From: Salinarchaeum sp. IM2453
Lineage (GTDB): Archaea > Halobacteriota > Halobacteria > Halobacteriales > Salinarchaeaceae
Length of the DNA stretch: 64,000 nucleotides
Direction: 5' to 3'
Assembly: GCF_019693215.1 (NCBI RefSeq)
Contig: NZ_CP081183.1
Location: 2,049,226 to 2,113,225 of the forward strand
In this document: positions 17,684-25,631 of the stretch, in pieces
Position numbering within the stretch: position 1 is the stretch's first letter
How the letters are laid out: each line of letters begins with the position of its first letter
Translations under genes and position numbers: made by a program
The notes under the pieces: model-generated
Databases searched by the model: none
What the model was told of the DNA's origin: nothing
The model's input: the letters and a program-made list of their open reading frames with translations, nothing else

Positions 17684-18198
17684 TGGATGTCCCATTCGAT
17701 CTCCCGAAGTTCTCTTCAATTGATCCTCCAGACATAGATACGACAGCTCCTGACTTTACCCGGACGTTAGTAACTGAGGAGTACTGGGAAAATCAATCAC
17801 TCTCTGACCTTACTCAAGATCGATCTGTGCTACTGTGTTTCCATCCGATGATCGGGAGCTTTCCTGCAATATATTTCTGGAATGAGGTCGCTGATCGAGA
17901 TTGGGAAAATGAATATAACGTCCGGGTGGTTGGCTGCACTATTTCAACGCCGTATGCACTGATTGAATTCATCAAAAAACGTTCTCTTCCCTCTCCGATT
18001 TTTAGTGATCCAGCAAATACGGTCGCTGAACGATTTGATATCGCTCACGACCTCGATGGCATGGCCGGTGTTTCTGAGCCGCGACCAGCAACGTTTTTAA
18101 TTGATCACGAAATGACTATCCGTCACCGATGGATTGCCGAAGAATGGCCGGAATTCCCTCCATATGATGCGATTGAGACAGCACTACAGGAGATCTAA
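17683..18198 (+). CDS. Redoxin/AhpC-TSA-fold protein lacking the peroxidatic cysteine
   Basis: 171 residues. The fold is recognisable from DTTAPDFTRTLVT, the beta strand VLLCFHPMIGSFPAIYFWNEV, VVGCTISTPYAL and a C-terminal RPATFLIDHEMTIRHRW. In peroxiredoxins the peroxidatic Cys sits in the loop after the first strand (PxxxTxxC). Here that loop is HPMIGSFPAIYF with no Cys. The two cysteines present, C52 and C84, lie in strands. It is unlikely to be a classical peroxidase. Overlap with the glutaredoxin gene suggests a shared redox or assembly role. Confidence 0.8.
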   Translation: MDVPFDLPKFSSIDPPDIDTTAPDFTRTLVTEEYWENQSLSDLTQDRSVLLCFHPMIGSFPAIYFWNEVADRDWENEYNVRVVGCTISTPYALIEFIKKRSLPSPIFSDPANTVAERFDIAHDLDGMAGVSEPRPATFLIDHEMTIRHRWIAEEWPEFPPYDAIETALQEI

Positions 18199-18392
18199 CA
18201 TACTTTACTCGTTAGTGTCCGTGTTGATACTCCCTCAACTAGTAAACTACCGTTCTGATTTTCAGTAGTATTTGGAAGCATTCAATCATATTCAGTAGTA
18301 CTGGCGAGGATGTACCGTGTGATACTCCCGCCGGACAACTGCTGTCCGGTGTTACTACCGTTGTTTTGATGCAATCCACCCGTGTGTGTCTC

Positions 18393-19202
18393 TCATCGTT
18401 TCGCAGTGAGTGACAACGAACAGCATCGAGACAGGTGGGTCTGACGACCGATCGCCTGATCCTGTTGAGTATCGGTCGCGGACTGAACGCCAGACATCCC
18501 GGCAGTTTGTGACTCTGCGGGGGCAGCAGAACGGGCACCCTCTGAAGGTGATGAGAAGCTGGCGTGGTTCTCCGCCGAGCTATACTCAGCAGGGTTCGCC
18601 TCCTCCATCTTGCTTTTTGAGAGATATTTCCGCCCGACGTTGACCGCTCCAACCACATCACGGTCGCATTCATACCCGCAGTGCGGACAGTGGAAATACC
18701 CACCGTGACGACACTCCGTGTGGTCGTTCGGTTCGTTCACCGTCTCTCCACGTTCACCGCATCGGGGACAACTCCGACTTGTTCCCCACGGATTCACCGT
18801 CGTCACGTCGATCCCAAATAACCCGGCCTTGTACTCGACGTGATCAAGCAGTTCACCCCGTGCCCACGAACTGATCAACCATCCCACCGTACCGCTTGCA
18901 TCGGACGACTCTATCTGCCCAAGAGACTCAAACACGGTGGTTTCACAGTCGTTCTCAACAGCCAGCCACATCAGTTGGCTCGCCACGTCGTGTTGGATTT
19001 GCTCGCGTAGGCGACGTTCCTTCCGGCGCATCTGGCGATACTCACTGAGTAAGTGGTCAAACCGTTCCGTGTGTACTTTCTCCTGTCGCCGGAGTTCTGC
19101 CGGCCGGTCGTTGATGCCTTCGGCGTCGGCTTTTACCCGGAACAGTTTGTCTTTCGCTGGATGGTCGATGAACTTGGACGGCGCAACCTGCTCGTGTGTC
19201 AC
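18393..19202 (-). pseudogene. TnpB (IS1341-type) fragment, N-terminal half missing
   Basis: 269 residues from a GTG at 19202; the frame reaches back only about 15 codons to a TAG. It keeps the RuvC-II glutamate (VFESLG), the four-Cys zinc finger (CPRCGERGE...CRHGGYFHCPHC) and the final acidic residue in CDRDVVGAVNVGRKY. The N-terminal WED/REC part and the RuvC-I aspartate are lost. Full TnpB proteins in haloarchaea run to about 400 residues. A Ser/Ala-rich tail follows the zinc finger. It cannot be an active nuclease. A strong stem, CCGGACA/TGTCCGG, lies just downstream at about 18331-18350. Confidence 0.8.
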
Positions 19203-19304
19203 GTCACCGCCGTTGAGGACGGGGACATAGCCTGTGGAAGTTAAATGAGTCCTGACACACTAAAACATGTCATCTGTGAAATACCAAAGAACACGCAGCT
19301 CAGA

Positions 19305-19463
19305 TTATACATTTATTTCTTCAAGCTGCTCTGTTGTCCCACACAGTGGGCAGCACAAATCGTCTACACTGTGGTCTTCTGCGATCTCATATGTATAATG
19401 GTTCTCCCACATATCTAGCTCGCAACGTTCATTTTGACACTTGATTTCCATTGTCGAAGGCAT
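19305..19463 (-). CDS. Small zinc-ribbon protein (CPxCG type)
   Basis: 52 residues beginning MPSTMEIKCQNERCELDMWE, with a second Cys pair in LCCPLCGTTEQLEEI. The spacing (CxxxxC and CPLCG) fits one zinc site. LDMWENHYTYEIAEDHSVDDL between the pairs is acidic, as expected for a haloarchaeal protein. The size and layout match conserved haloarchaeal mini-proteins of unknown role (from memory). The ATG at 19463 is followed immediately by coding composition. It has no obvious operon partner. Confidence 0.7.
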   Translation of the reverse strand: MPSTMEIKCQNERCELDMWENHYTYEIAEDHSVDDLCCPLCGTTEQLEEINV

Positions 19464-19642
19464 ACTATTATATACTACACCATATTATCAGTCTACCGTC
19501 ACAATAGCCTTGTGATCCACTAAACAAGAATTGTGCCCTGAATTTTTCTCTCAACTATTAGCAGAATGTGGTGTATGTTGACATTATCTCTTGCTCTCCG
19601 AAATCGGAACCAATAGATGATACATCAGCAAATGAATAGTTG

Positions 19643-20392
19643 ATGGGTACTGATCAAAAGGCACAGTTAGCCGATAGTAGCGATTCCTCGGAAGATTCAC
19701 CTGTTTCTGATAGTTCGATGGTTGAGTTTCGAGGGATCAAAAAAGGATTTGTGATGTGTGTGCCCCTTGCTCTCGGTGTTGCCGGATACGGAGTTGGATT
19801 TGGATTACTAGCCAACCAGGCTGGACTGAGTGTGCTTGAAGCGGCATTAATGAGTGCAACAGTGGTTGCTGGTGCTGCACAGATTGTCGCAATTGAGATG
19901 TGGTCTGATCCTATACCGGTTAGTGCAATTCTACTGGCGGTATTTGCTGTGAATCTTCGATATTCGCTTATGGGCGCTGCATTACATCCTTGGTTCAAGC
20001 GTTTATCATGGAAACAAACCTACGGCAGCCTCTTTTTTATGGCCGATGAGAATTGGGCACTGACAATGAACGATCTCCAGTCTGGGAGTGGCCGTGGAGC
20101 CTACCTCCTTGGAAGTGGCTTAGCAATCTGGTCATTCTGGATTCTTTCAACAGTATTTGGTGCTGTAGCTGGAGGATTGATTGATAACCCGGCAACGTAT
20201 GGTTTTGACTTTATCCTTGCAGCCGTATTTACAGCTCTTGCTGTTGAGCTCTGGGATGGAAAAAAGACAGTTCTTCCATGGGGGGTCGCTTTATTTGTCG
20301 CCGTGTTCACTGCTGAAATTACGACCGGTGAATGGTATATTCTCGCCGGAGGAATAGCAGCAGCGATCGTGGAGGTGATTCGATATGATTGA
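19643..20392 (+). CDS. azlC: AzlC-family branched-chain amino acid exporter, large subunit
   Basis: 249 residues from the ATG at 19643, just after a TTG. An acidic Ser-rich N-tail precedes GIKKGFVMCVPLALGVAGYGVGFGLLA, then SATVVAGAAQIVAIEMW and AVNLRYSLMGAALHPWFKRLSW, which are AzlC signatures, with about 7 hydrophobic spans. It exports branched-chain amino acids together with AzlD. The 3' end overlaps azlD by 8 nt, consistent with a two-gene operon. Confidence 0.92.
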   Translation: MGTDQKAQLADSSDSSEDSPVSDSSMVEFRGIKKGFVMCVPLALGVAGYGVGFGLLANQAGLSVLEAALMSATVVAGAAQIVAIEMWSDPIPVSAILLAVFAVNLRYSLMGAALHPWFKRLSWKQTYGSLFFMADENWALTMNDLQSGSGRGAYLLGSGLAIWSFWILSTVFGAVAGGLIDNPATYGFDFILAAVFTALAVELWDGKKTVLPWGVALFVAVFTAEITTGEWYILAGGIAAAIVEVIRYD

Positions 20393-20705
20393 CAGTAGCG
20401 CACTTACTGTTGATCCCTATATTCTGAGCATTATTGCTGGAATGGCAATTGTGACCTATATTACGAAGGCGGGTGGACTCTGGCTTCTTAGTCGATTTGA
20501 CGTTAGTGACCGCGTAGAAGCTGGGCTCTCAGTGCTTCCTGGTGCAATTGTCATTGCCATCCTTGGACCGGAACTCGCTGATGGTGGGCCTCCAGAATGG
20601 GCTGCAGCTGGTGTTGTACTGCTCGTAATGGTAAAAACTGAAAATATCCTACTTGCACTGATTGCTGGGCTTGGTGCTGTGTTGCTTTTCCGTACGCTAT
20701 TTTAG
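20385..20705 (+). CDS. azlD: AzlD-family branched-chain amino acid transport subunit
   Basis: 106 residues with four hydrophobic spans. It has MAIVTYITKAGGLWLLSRF, where the Thr-Tyr...Arg pattern is typical, then VLPGAIVIAILGPEL and a hydrophobic C-terminus ending at LFRTLF. It is the small partner of AzlC, and the overlap with azlC supports co-translation. A minimal hairpin element relic begins 35 bp after the stop. Confidence 0.9.
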   Translation: MIDSSALTVDPYILSIIAGMAIVTYITKAGGLWLLSRFDVSDRVEAGLSVLPGAIVIAILGPELADGGPPEWAAAGVVLLVMVKTENILLALIAGLGAVLLFRTLF

Positions 20706-20739
20706 CTTTTGAAGCAACACTCAGGTGAATTGCTCCGGA

Positions 20740-20787
20740 TTGTCCTCCTCCCCCAGCTAAAGCTAGGGGCGCTCACCTCGCACTGCT
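20740..20787 (-). mobile_element. Minimal hairpin element, 48 bp, TTAC-flanked
   Basis: On the minus strand the flank TTAC (20791-20788) precedes AGCAGTGCGAGG. Then comes a stem CCCCTAGCTTTAGCTGGGGG, and the element ends GGAGGACAA, a one-base variant of TCAA. The layout equals the 50-bp copy at 32556-32605. It looks like a left end fused directly to a right end, with no body. It lies between azlD and the aminotransferase gene. Confidence 0.55.
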
Positions 20788-20921
20788 GTAAGCTTCGAAG
20801 CACTCTTCCTGTTTTCTCTGGATATCCCTGGTGCCAAGCTGTTTTCTGTAAATACTTTTGATACTCTTTCCGGTACTGTGACTGATAAGTGCCAAGAAAT
20901 AGCAAGTATATAGCGTGGAAT

Positions 20922-22232
20922 ATGGAGCCAAATCGATCCGTAGCTGAAAGTAAGCGTCTCCACCAACGGGCACTCGATACACTTCCTGGTGGTGTTTCGC
21001 ATAATGTTCGATATGAAGATCCGCATCCCATATATATTGAGCGAGCCGAGGGCCCTCACGTCTGGGATGCCGATGGAAACAAATATGTTGACTTTTGGAT
21101 GAATCATCTTGTTAGCGTGCTCGGACACTCATATCCGGATGTTGTTGAAGCAGTACAGAAACAAGCTGAACAGGGACTCCACTACGGAGCAATGAATAAA
21201 AAAGCACTTCGGCTAGCTGAACGTGTGCAGGATTTTGTTCCCTCAGCTGAGCGGGTTCGATTCTGTGCTTCTGGAACAGAAGCAACAATGTATGCTGTTC
21301 GGCTTGCCAGAGCGCATACTGGTAATGATGTCATTCTCAAACCGACCGGAGGTTGGCATGGAGGAAGTACGGATCTTTCTGCATATGTTAATCCGCCGCT
21401 TGAACAGCCGGAATCAGCTGGATTACCATCTGGGTCCGTTGATGATCTTTATGGCTTTCCGATGAATGATACTGATGCTGTTCAAGCCCTACTTGAGAAA
21501 CATGATGTCGCTGGTGTTATCTTGGAACCCGTGCTGCTGACTGGGGCTGGAGGATCTCTTGATACATCGTTCCTACAGTTTCTCAAGGATGAAAGTGAAG
21601 AACGTGGATTTGAGCTGATTTTTGACGAAGTTGTAACCGGCTTTCGTGTCTCTCCAGGTAGTTATCAGGCCCGCATCGACATTGTCCCTGATATCACTAC
21701 GCTTGGAAAAGTTCTCGGTGGCGGATTGCCGGTTGGAGCACTATGTGGTCGTGCTGAACTTTTTGAAAATACACGTCCCGATACCGATATTTCTCCTGAT
21801 GAACGTGTTCTCGCTGGCGGGGGCACATTTACTGCGAATCCAATGACTGCAACTGCCGGCCTGAAAACCTTAGAGGTTCTTGATAATGAACCGGTATACC
21901 AGCACACAGAACAAAAGGCGAGTAGACTCCGAGATGAACTTAACGCTATTTATGAAGAGCTTGGTATTGATGCTGTTACTAAAGGCTTGAGTTCACTCTT
22001 CTTATCCCATTTTCAACCAGAGTCTTCACTTAACGACATTCGTAGTATCAAGGAAGAGACAAATAAAGAGGCACTACATGAATTCCACACCCGGCTTGCT
22101 GACCGCGGCTACTATTTCCTTCCTGGACATACCGGAAGCATTTCATACCAGACGACTGACGAACACATTGACGGATTTATAGCAGCAGCAGAAGATGTGG
22201 TCGCTACAATGCAATCTAAAGGAGCGCTCTGA
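20922..22232 (+). CDS. Class III aminotransferase, glutamate-1-semialdehyde aminomutase-like
   Basis: 436 residues from the ATG at 20922. It contains HQRALDTLPGGVSHNVRY, FCASGTEATMYAVRLARAHTG, the FDEVVTGFR segment with the PLP-contact Asp, and TTLGKVLGGGLPVGALCGR with the PLP lysine. These match the HemL/GSAM branch. HemL makes 5-aminolevulinate for tetrapyrroles, but this gene is not next to other ALA genes. The tail SLFLSHFQPE...YYFLPGHTGSISYQT is that of GSA-like paralogues, so the substrate may differ. A GTG 33 nt upstream is an alternative start. Confidence 0.82.
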   Translation: MEPNRSVAESKRLHQRALDTLPGGVSHNVRYEDPHPIYIERAEGPHVWDADGNKYVDFWMNHLVSVLGHSYPDVVEAVQKQAEQGLHYGAMNKKALRLAERVQDFVPSAERVRFCASGTEATMYAVRLARAHTGNDVILKPTGGWHGGSTDLSAYVNPPLEQPESAGLPSGSVDDLYGFPMNDTDAVQALLEKHDVAGVILEPVLLTGAGGSLDTSFLQFLKDESEERGFELIFDEVVTGFRVSPGSYQARIDIVPDITTLGKVLGGGLPVGALCGRAELFENTRPDTDISPDERVLAGGGTFTANPMTATAGLKTLEVLDNEPVYQHTEQKASRLRDELNAIYEELGIDAVTKGLSSLFLSHFQPESSLNDIRSIKEETNKEALHEFHTRLADRGYYFLPGHTGSISYQTTDEHIDGFIAAAEDVVATMQSKGAL

Positions 22233-22267
22233 GGTTACTGAGATAGCAAAATAAATACTGACTATGA

Positions 22268-22936
22268 TTAGATCGACTCAACAATTTCGACCCCTGATGA
22301 TGCACCTATTCTTGATGCCCCAGCCTCAACAACCTCAATAACCTCCTCAAATGATCCAATCCCCCCAGACGCTTTGATCTCCACCGACGAACTTACCGCA
22401 TCCTTAATTGCTTGCACCTCATCTGGATCCGTTGGACCACTGTATCCAACCGCAGTCTTCACGAAATCAGCACCTGCCTTTTCTACCAACTGTGCTGCAT
22501 GCCTAATTTCATCGCGTTCCAGCTCTGGAGACTCAATTATACATTTCAACTTCCGATCGCCGATCATGTCTTTGATGGCTGTGATTTCACTTACAACTGT
22601 CGTCTCATCGTTATTAGCAAATGCTGTTCTATTAATTACCATATCAATTTCGTCAGCGTACTCAAGTATTGGCTCAATCTCTGCTTGTTTGGCGTCTCCA
22701 TTTTGTACGCCATATGGGAACCCGATAACGACCCCTACATTTGCTTCGTCCCCGAGAATATCTGCTGATAGCTCAGCATGATACGGGACAACAACTGCAG
22801 AACGGAAGCCATATTCCAGCACCTCTTCGCATAGCGTACGAATCTCTGATTTGGTTGCCGTTGGATCAACATTCGTATGATCTATAATCTCAGCAACTTG
22901 GTGGGGATTTTCACGAAGTTCGGATGCTGTAACCAT
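22268..22936 (-). CDS. deoC: Deoxyribose-phosphate aldolase
   Basis: 222 residues, usual length. DHTNVDPTATKSEI is the N-terminal block. EIDMVINR keeps the catalytic Asp, DFVKTAVGYSGPTDPDEV carries the Schiff-base lysine, and EIKASGGIGSFEE carries the second lysine. It cleaves 2-deoxyribose-5-phosphate to acetaldehyde and glyceraldehyde-3-phosphate in deoxynucleoside breakdown. The VVVPYHAEL stretch replaces the usual VCV start of the second strand. Nucleoside phosphorylase and PfkB kinase genes lie 6-8 kb away. Confidence 0.93.
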   Translation of the reverse strand: MVTASELRENPHQVAEIIDHTNVDPTATKSEIRTLCEEVLEYGFRSAVVVPYHAELSADILGDEANVGVVIGFPYGVQNGDAKQAEIEPILEYADEIDMVINRTAFANNDETTVVSEITAIKDMIGDRKLKCIIESPELERDEIRHAAQLVEKAGADFVKTAVGYSGPTDPDEVQAIKDAVSSSVEIKASGGIGSFEEVIEVVEAGASRIGASSGVEIVESI

Positions 22937-23065
22937 TATACTAATATTTTATTTTAAAACTCTTGAATATTTGGTATAAGCTACCATGGTAGACAGTACT
23001 TCCCTGTCTATCAACTTTTCGACTGGACCGATATACCTAAGCCGTTCTTTGTTGTATAATGATAC

Positions 23066-23206
23066 ATGGTCTTATTCGATTCAGTTCAAAGTCTCTTGAA
23101 GTACGGACTGATGATTATTGGCATGGCAACAGTGCTTTTCTTCGTCCTTGCATACGGCTGGGACGGTGAACCACCGGAAATTAGCCTTTCTGCTGAGCAG
23201 ACATAA
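23066..23206 (+). CDS. 46-residue single-span membrane protein, unknown function
   Basis: The sequence starts MVLFDSVQSLLKYGLMIIGM, continues through a hydrophobic span (LMIIGMATVLFFVLAYGW) and ends in an acidic tail DGEPPEISLSAEQT. One transmembrane helix with the C-terminus probably outside the hydrophobic core. The composition and the clean start and stop suggest a real gene. It stands alone between deoC (divergent) and the lipoamide-dehydrogenase-like gene. No family recognised with certainty. Confidence 0.55.
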   Translation: MVLFDSVQSLLKYGLMIIGMATVLFFVLAYGWDGEPPEISLSAEQT

Positions 23207-23374
23207 TCACTTACCTGTCGGGTTCTGTCGTAGAGTATTGCCTGGTTATTCTCTTACCCAAAAAGCATAGTTCCCACCAGAGTTTTTGTTTCTCTCGGTT
23301 GATGTCCTGCAAATTGACTAACGCCCAGCACTCCATAATCTGAGCGAGACGCACTGTAGAGTGTAATGGTACCA

Positions 23375-23385
23375 CTTAACATATA
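23375..23385 (+). promoter_or_regulatory. TATA-like box upstream of the disulfide oxidoreductase gene
   Basis: CTTAACATATA is centred about 26-27 nt before the ATG at 23406. That spacing fits an archaeal TATA box for a leaderless transcript and favours 23406 over the ATG at 23400. Confidence 0.45.
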
Positions 23386-23405
23386 TAGCGCGTATATACA
23401 TGTGT

Positions 23406-24830
23406 ATGAACGAGTATGACTTCATTGCCATCGGAACTGGATCTGGGCTTGACGTCGCTAATGTCGTTGCAAACCAAGGGCAGGCGGTTGCAGTAGTCGA
23501 AAAAGGTCCGTTGGGTGGAACCTGTCTTAATAGGGGTTGTATTCCATCAAAACGGCTGCTTTACCACGCAGATATCAAGGAAACAATCGATCGATCGGAA
23601 GCATTTCATATTGAATCTGAGATTACGAATGTTGACTTTGAGTCTATTGTCAATGAGGTGAATGAAGACATCGCATCTGACGCTGCTTCCATTCGAGAGG
23701 GAATCAAATCTGCGGATTCAATTGACTTGTTTGAGGGTACTGCAGCCTTTGTTGATGATAAGACAATTGAGATTCAGGAGGGACAGGATGCTGGAAAAAC
23801 AATAACTGCTGATGAGATCCTCATTGCAGCTGGTACTCGGCCTACTGTTCCAGATATCGCTGGGATTAACTCAGTTGATTATCTGACTAGTCAGGAGGCT
23901 CTTGAGTTAGCCTCTCCCCCCGAACACTTAGTCGTAATTGGTGGTGGATACATTGCCGCCGAACTTGCACACTTCTTTGGTTCATTCGGTAGTGAAATTA
24001 GCATAATTGGTCGACGACAACATCTGCTTCCACATGTAGACGAAGAGGTAGCCAAATTCTTTACCGCACAGTACAGTGACCGATTCAATGTTTACACTGG
24101 GTATGAAGCAGTTGAGGTCAACCAAGCTGGGGAAACCATATCGGTTACTGCTTGTCCATATCCCTCTGATGAATCCAATGGAGGTTCAATCGAAGTCTCG
24201 GGAACTGAGTTGCTAATTGCTGCTGGTCGTCGTCCGAACACTGATCTACTTGAAATGGAAAACACAGCGGTTGAGACCGACGAACAGGGGTATATTGAGG
24301 TAAATAAATACCTCCAAACGAGCGTTTCAGGAAACTGGGCGCTCGGGGACATCGTGGGGGAGTATTTACTGAAACATAACGCAAATCACGAGGCGAAAAC
24401 CGTTGTTGATAACCTCTATGGAGAAGAGCTCACTGCTGTCGATTATACAGCTATGCCATATGCTGTCTTTGGCTCTCCAGAGGTTGCTGGTGTTGGAGAT
24501 ATTGAACAAGACTTGGATTCAGAAACGGACGACTATGCTACACGGACATATCAGTACGAGGATACTGCTAGAGGTGCTGCAATGAAGCAATCAGGGCTCG
24601 TGAAAGTAATCATTGATTTCGATGGTAACATCCGCGGGTGTCATATTGCCGGTCCTGATGCATCTACGGTTATCCAAGAGGTTGTTGTTGCAATGAAGGC
24701 TGGGAGTGGTACAATACGCGATATTCGAGACTCAGTCCATATTCATCCTGCTCTCTCTGAGGTCGTACAACGAGCGTTTTCCGGACAGTTTGTCCCAGCC
24801 GGAAAACGCCACGAACACCATCACCATTGA
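23406..24830 (+). CDS. Dihydrolipoamide dehydrogenase-like pyridine nucleotide-disulfide oxidoreductase
   Basis: 474 residues. It has an FAD-binding GTGSGLDVANVV, the redox disulfide GGTCLNRGCIPSKRLLYHAD, an NAD(P)H-binding VIGGGYIAAELAHFFGSFG, the second FAD contact NWALGDIVG, and the C-terminal catalytic HIHPALSE. It belongs with haloarchaeal lipoamide dehydrogenase paralogues; bis-gamma-glutamylcystine reductase is a possible alternative in this group. No 2-oxoacid dehydrogenase genes are adjacent, which argues against a complex-bound Lpd. The protein ends HEHHHH, a natural poly-His tail. The start at 23406 is chosen from TATA spacing; an ATG 6 nt upstream is also possible. Confidence 0.82.
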   Translation: MNEYDFIAIGTGSGLDVANVVANQGQAVAVVEKGPLGGTCLNRGCIPSKRLLYHADIKETIDRSEAFHIESEITNVDFESIVNEVNEDIASDAASIREGIKSADSIDLFEGTAAFVDDKTIEIQEGQDAGKTITADEILIAAGTRPTVPDIAGINSVDYLTSQEALELASPPEHLVVIGGGYIAAELAHFFGSFGSEISIIGRRQHLLPHVDEEVAKFFTAQYSDRFNVYTGYEAVEVNQAGETISVTACPYPSDESNGGSIEVSGTELLIAAGRRPNTDLLEMENTAVETDEQGYIEVNKYLQTSVSGNWALGDIVGEYLLKHNANHEAKTVVDNLYGEELTAVDYTAMPYAVFGSPEVAGVGDIEQDLDSETDDYATRTYQYEDTARGAAMKQSGLVKVIIDFDGNIRGCHIAGPDASTVIQEVVVAMKAGSGTIRDIRDSVHIHPALSEVVQRAFSGQFVPAGKRHEHHHH

Positions 24831-24928
24831 TAGCTGCAGTACTCTTCATCCATAGTAGGTAATTTTAGTTTAGATCGATAAGATTGCGTTATGTTATATT
24901 GTATTGTATTGAATATACTACAAAAGAC

Positions 24929-24937
24929 TCTTATTGA
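24929..24937 (+). promoter_or_regulatory. TATA-like box upstream of the VKOR gene
   Basis: TCTTATTGA is centred about 27 nt before the ATG at 24960. This matches a leaderless promoter arrangement common in haloarchaea. Confidence 0.4.
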
Positions 24938-24959
24938 ATAAGTCTGTACGTACACTTAT

Positions 24960-25580
24960 ATGGGACAGACACTATCCCAGATCGAAACTGAGACTGAATA
25001 TGGACGTAACTCAATAGTCAACAAGCTCATCGGCAGCTTCATTGTCGTTGCTGTTATTGGATGGTTCGCCAGCGTTTTTCTCACTGCAGTGCACTTCTAT
25101 GCTCTCCCAATGATCGACTCTCCTGGAAGCCTTGATGGATCTATCGCTGTACTCGGCAGTGAGTGGGCATATATTGGTCCTATCCCTCTTGCAATGCTTG
25201 GAGCAGGTTACTATCTGACAATGATGGTGCTTGGTGGACTGTGGTTGCAAACAAAAGACCAGCGGATTGAGCTTCCAATTATCGTTATTACCGTCACCGG
25301 GCTGCTTGCGTCGGCATATTTTGTGTACTTACAGTTAGTACCGATTGGTGAAATCTGTCCTTTCTGTATGCTTTCTGCTGCAGCTACAACGACGCTGTTC
25401 TCCATTGAACTGATTGTCAAGTACATTGGCGGCGGAACCGCTGCCCCACCAGTTGATGGTGTTCGTATCTGGCCAATGTTGTTTGTTGGAACTATTTTGA
25501 TGACAGTTGTTGCAATGTATGGTGTGACACTTGCTCCAATTCCAACAGAGCCAGTTTTGGATACGCCATTTTGGGCGTGA
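24960..25580 (+). CDS. VKOR-family membrane protein with only the CxxC cysteines
   Basis: 206 residues with about five hydrophobic spans. EICPFCMLSA (C133, C136) matches the quinone-facing CxxC of vitamin K epoxide reductase homologues, and YIGPIPLAMLGAGYYLTMMVLGG is typical of the family. Most VKORs also carry a second pair of cysteines in the loop after the first span. Here the loop (IDSPGSLDGSIAVLGSEWAYIG) has none, and the protein contains just these two Cys. It may take electrons directly from another redox protein or have lost DsbA-type coupling. No DsbA-like partner gene is adjacent. Confidence 0.78.
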   Translation: MGQTLSQIETETEYGRNSIVNKLIGSFIVVAVIGWFASVFLTAVHFYALPMIDSPGSLDGSIAVLGSEWAYIGPIPLAMLGAGYYLTMMVLGGLWLQTKDQRIELPIIVITVTGLLASAYFVYLQLVPIGEICPFCMLSAAATTTLFSIELIVKYIGGGTAAPPVDGVRIWPMLFVGTILMTVVAMYGVTLAPIPTEPVLDTPFWA

Positions 25581-25631
25581 TTCAAAAATCAAACCAACAT
25601 GTTTCTTATTATTTCTCCACATATCTTATAA

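Noticed and set aside
18239-18703. Minus-strand frame overlapping the TnpB fragment
   Set aside because: It lies in another frame of the TnpB pseudogene and has Arg/Ser/Thr-rich composition. A shadow.
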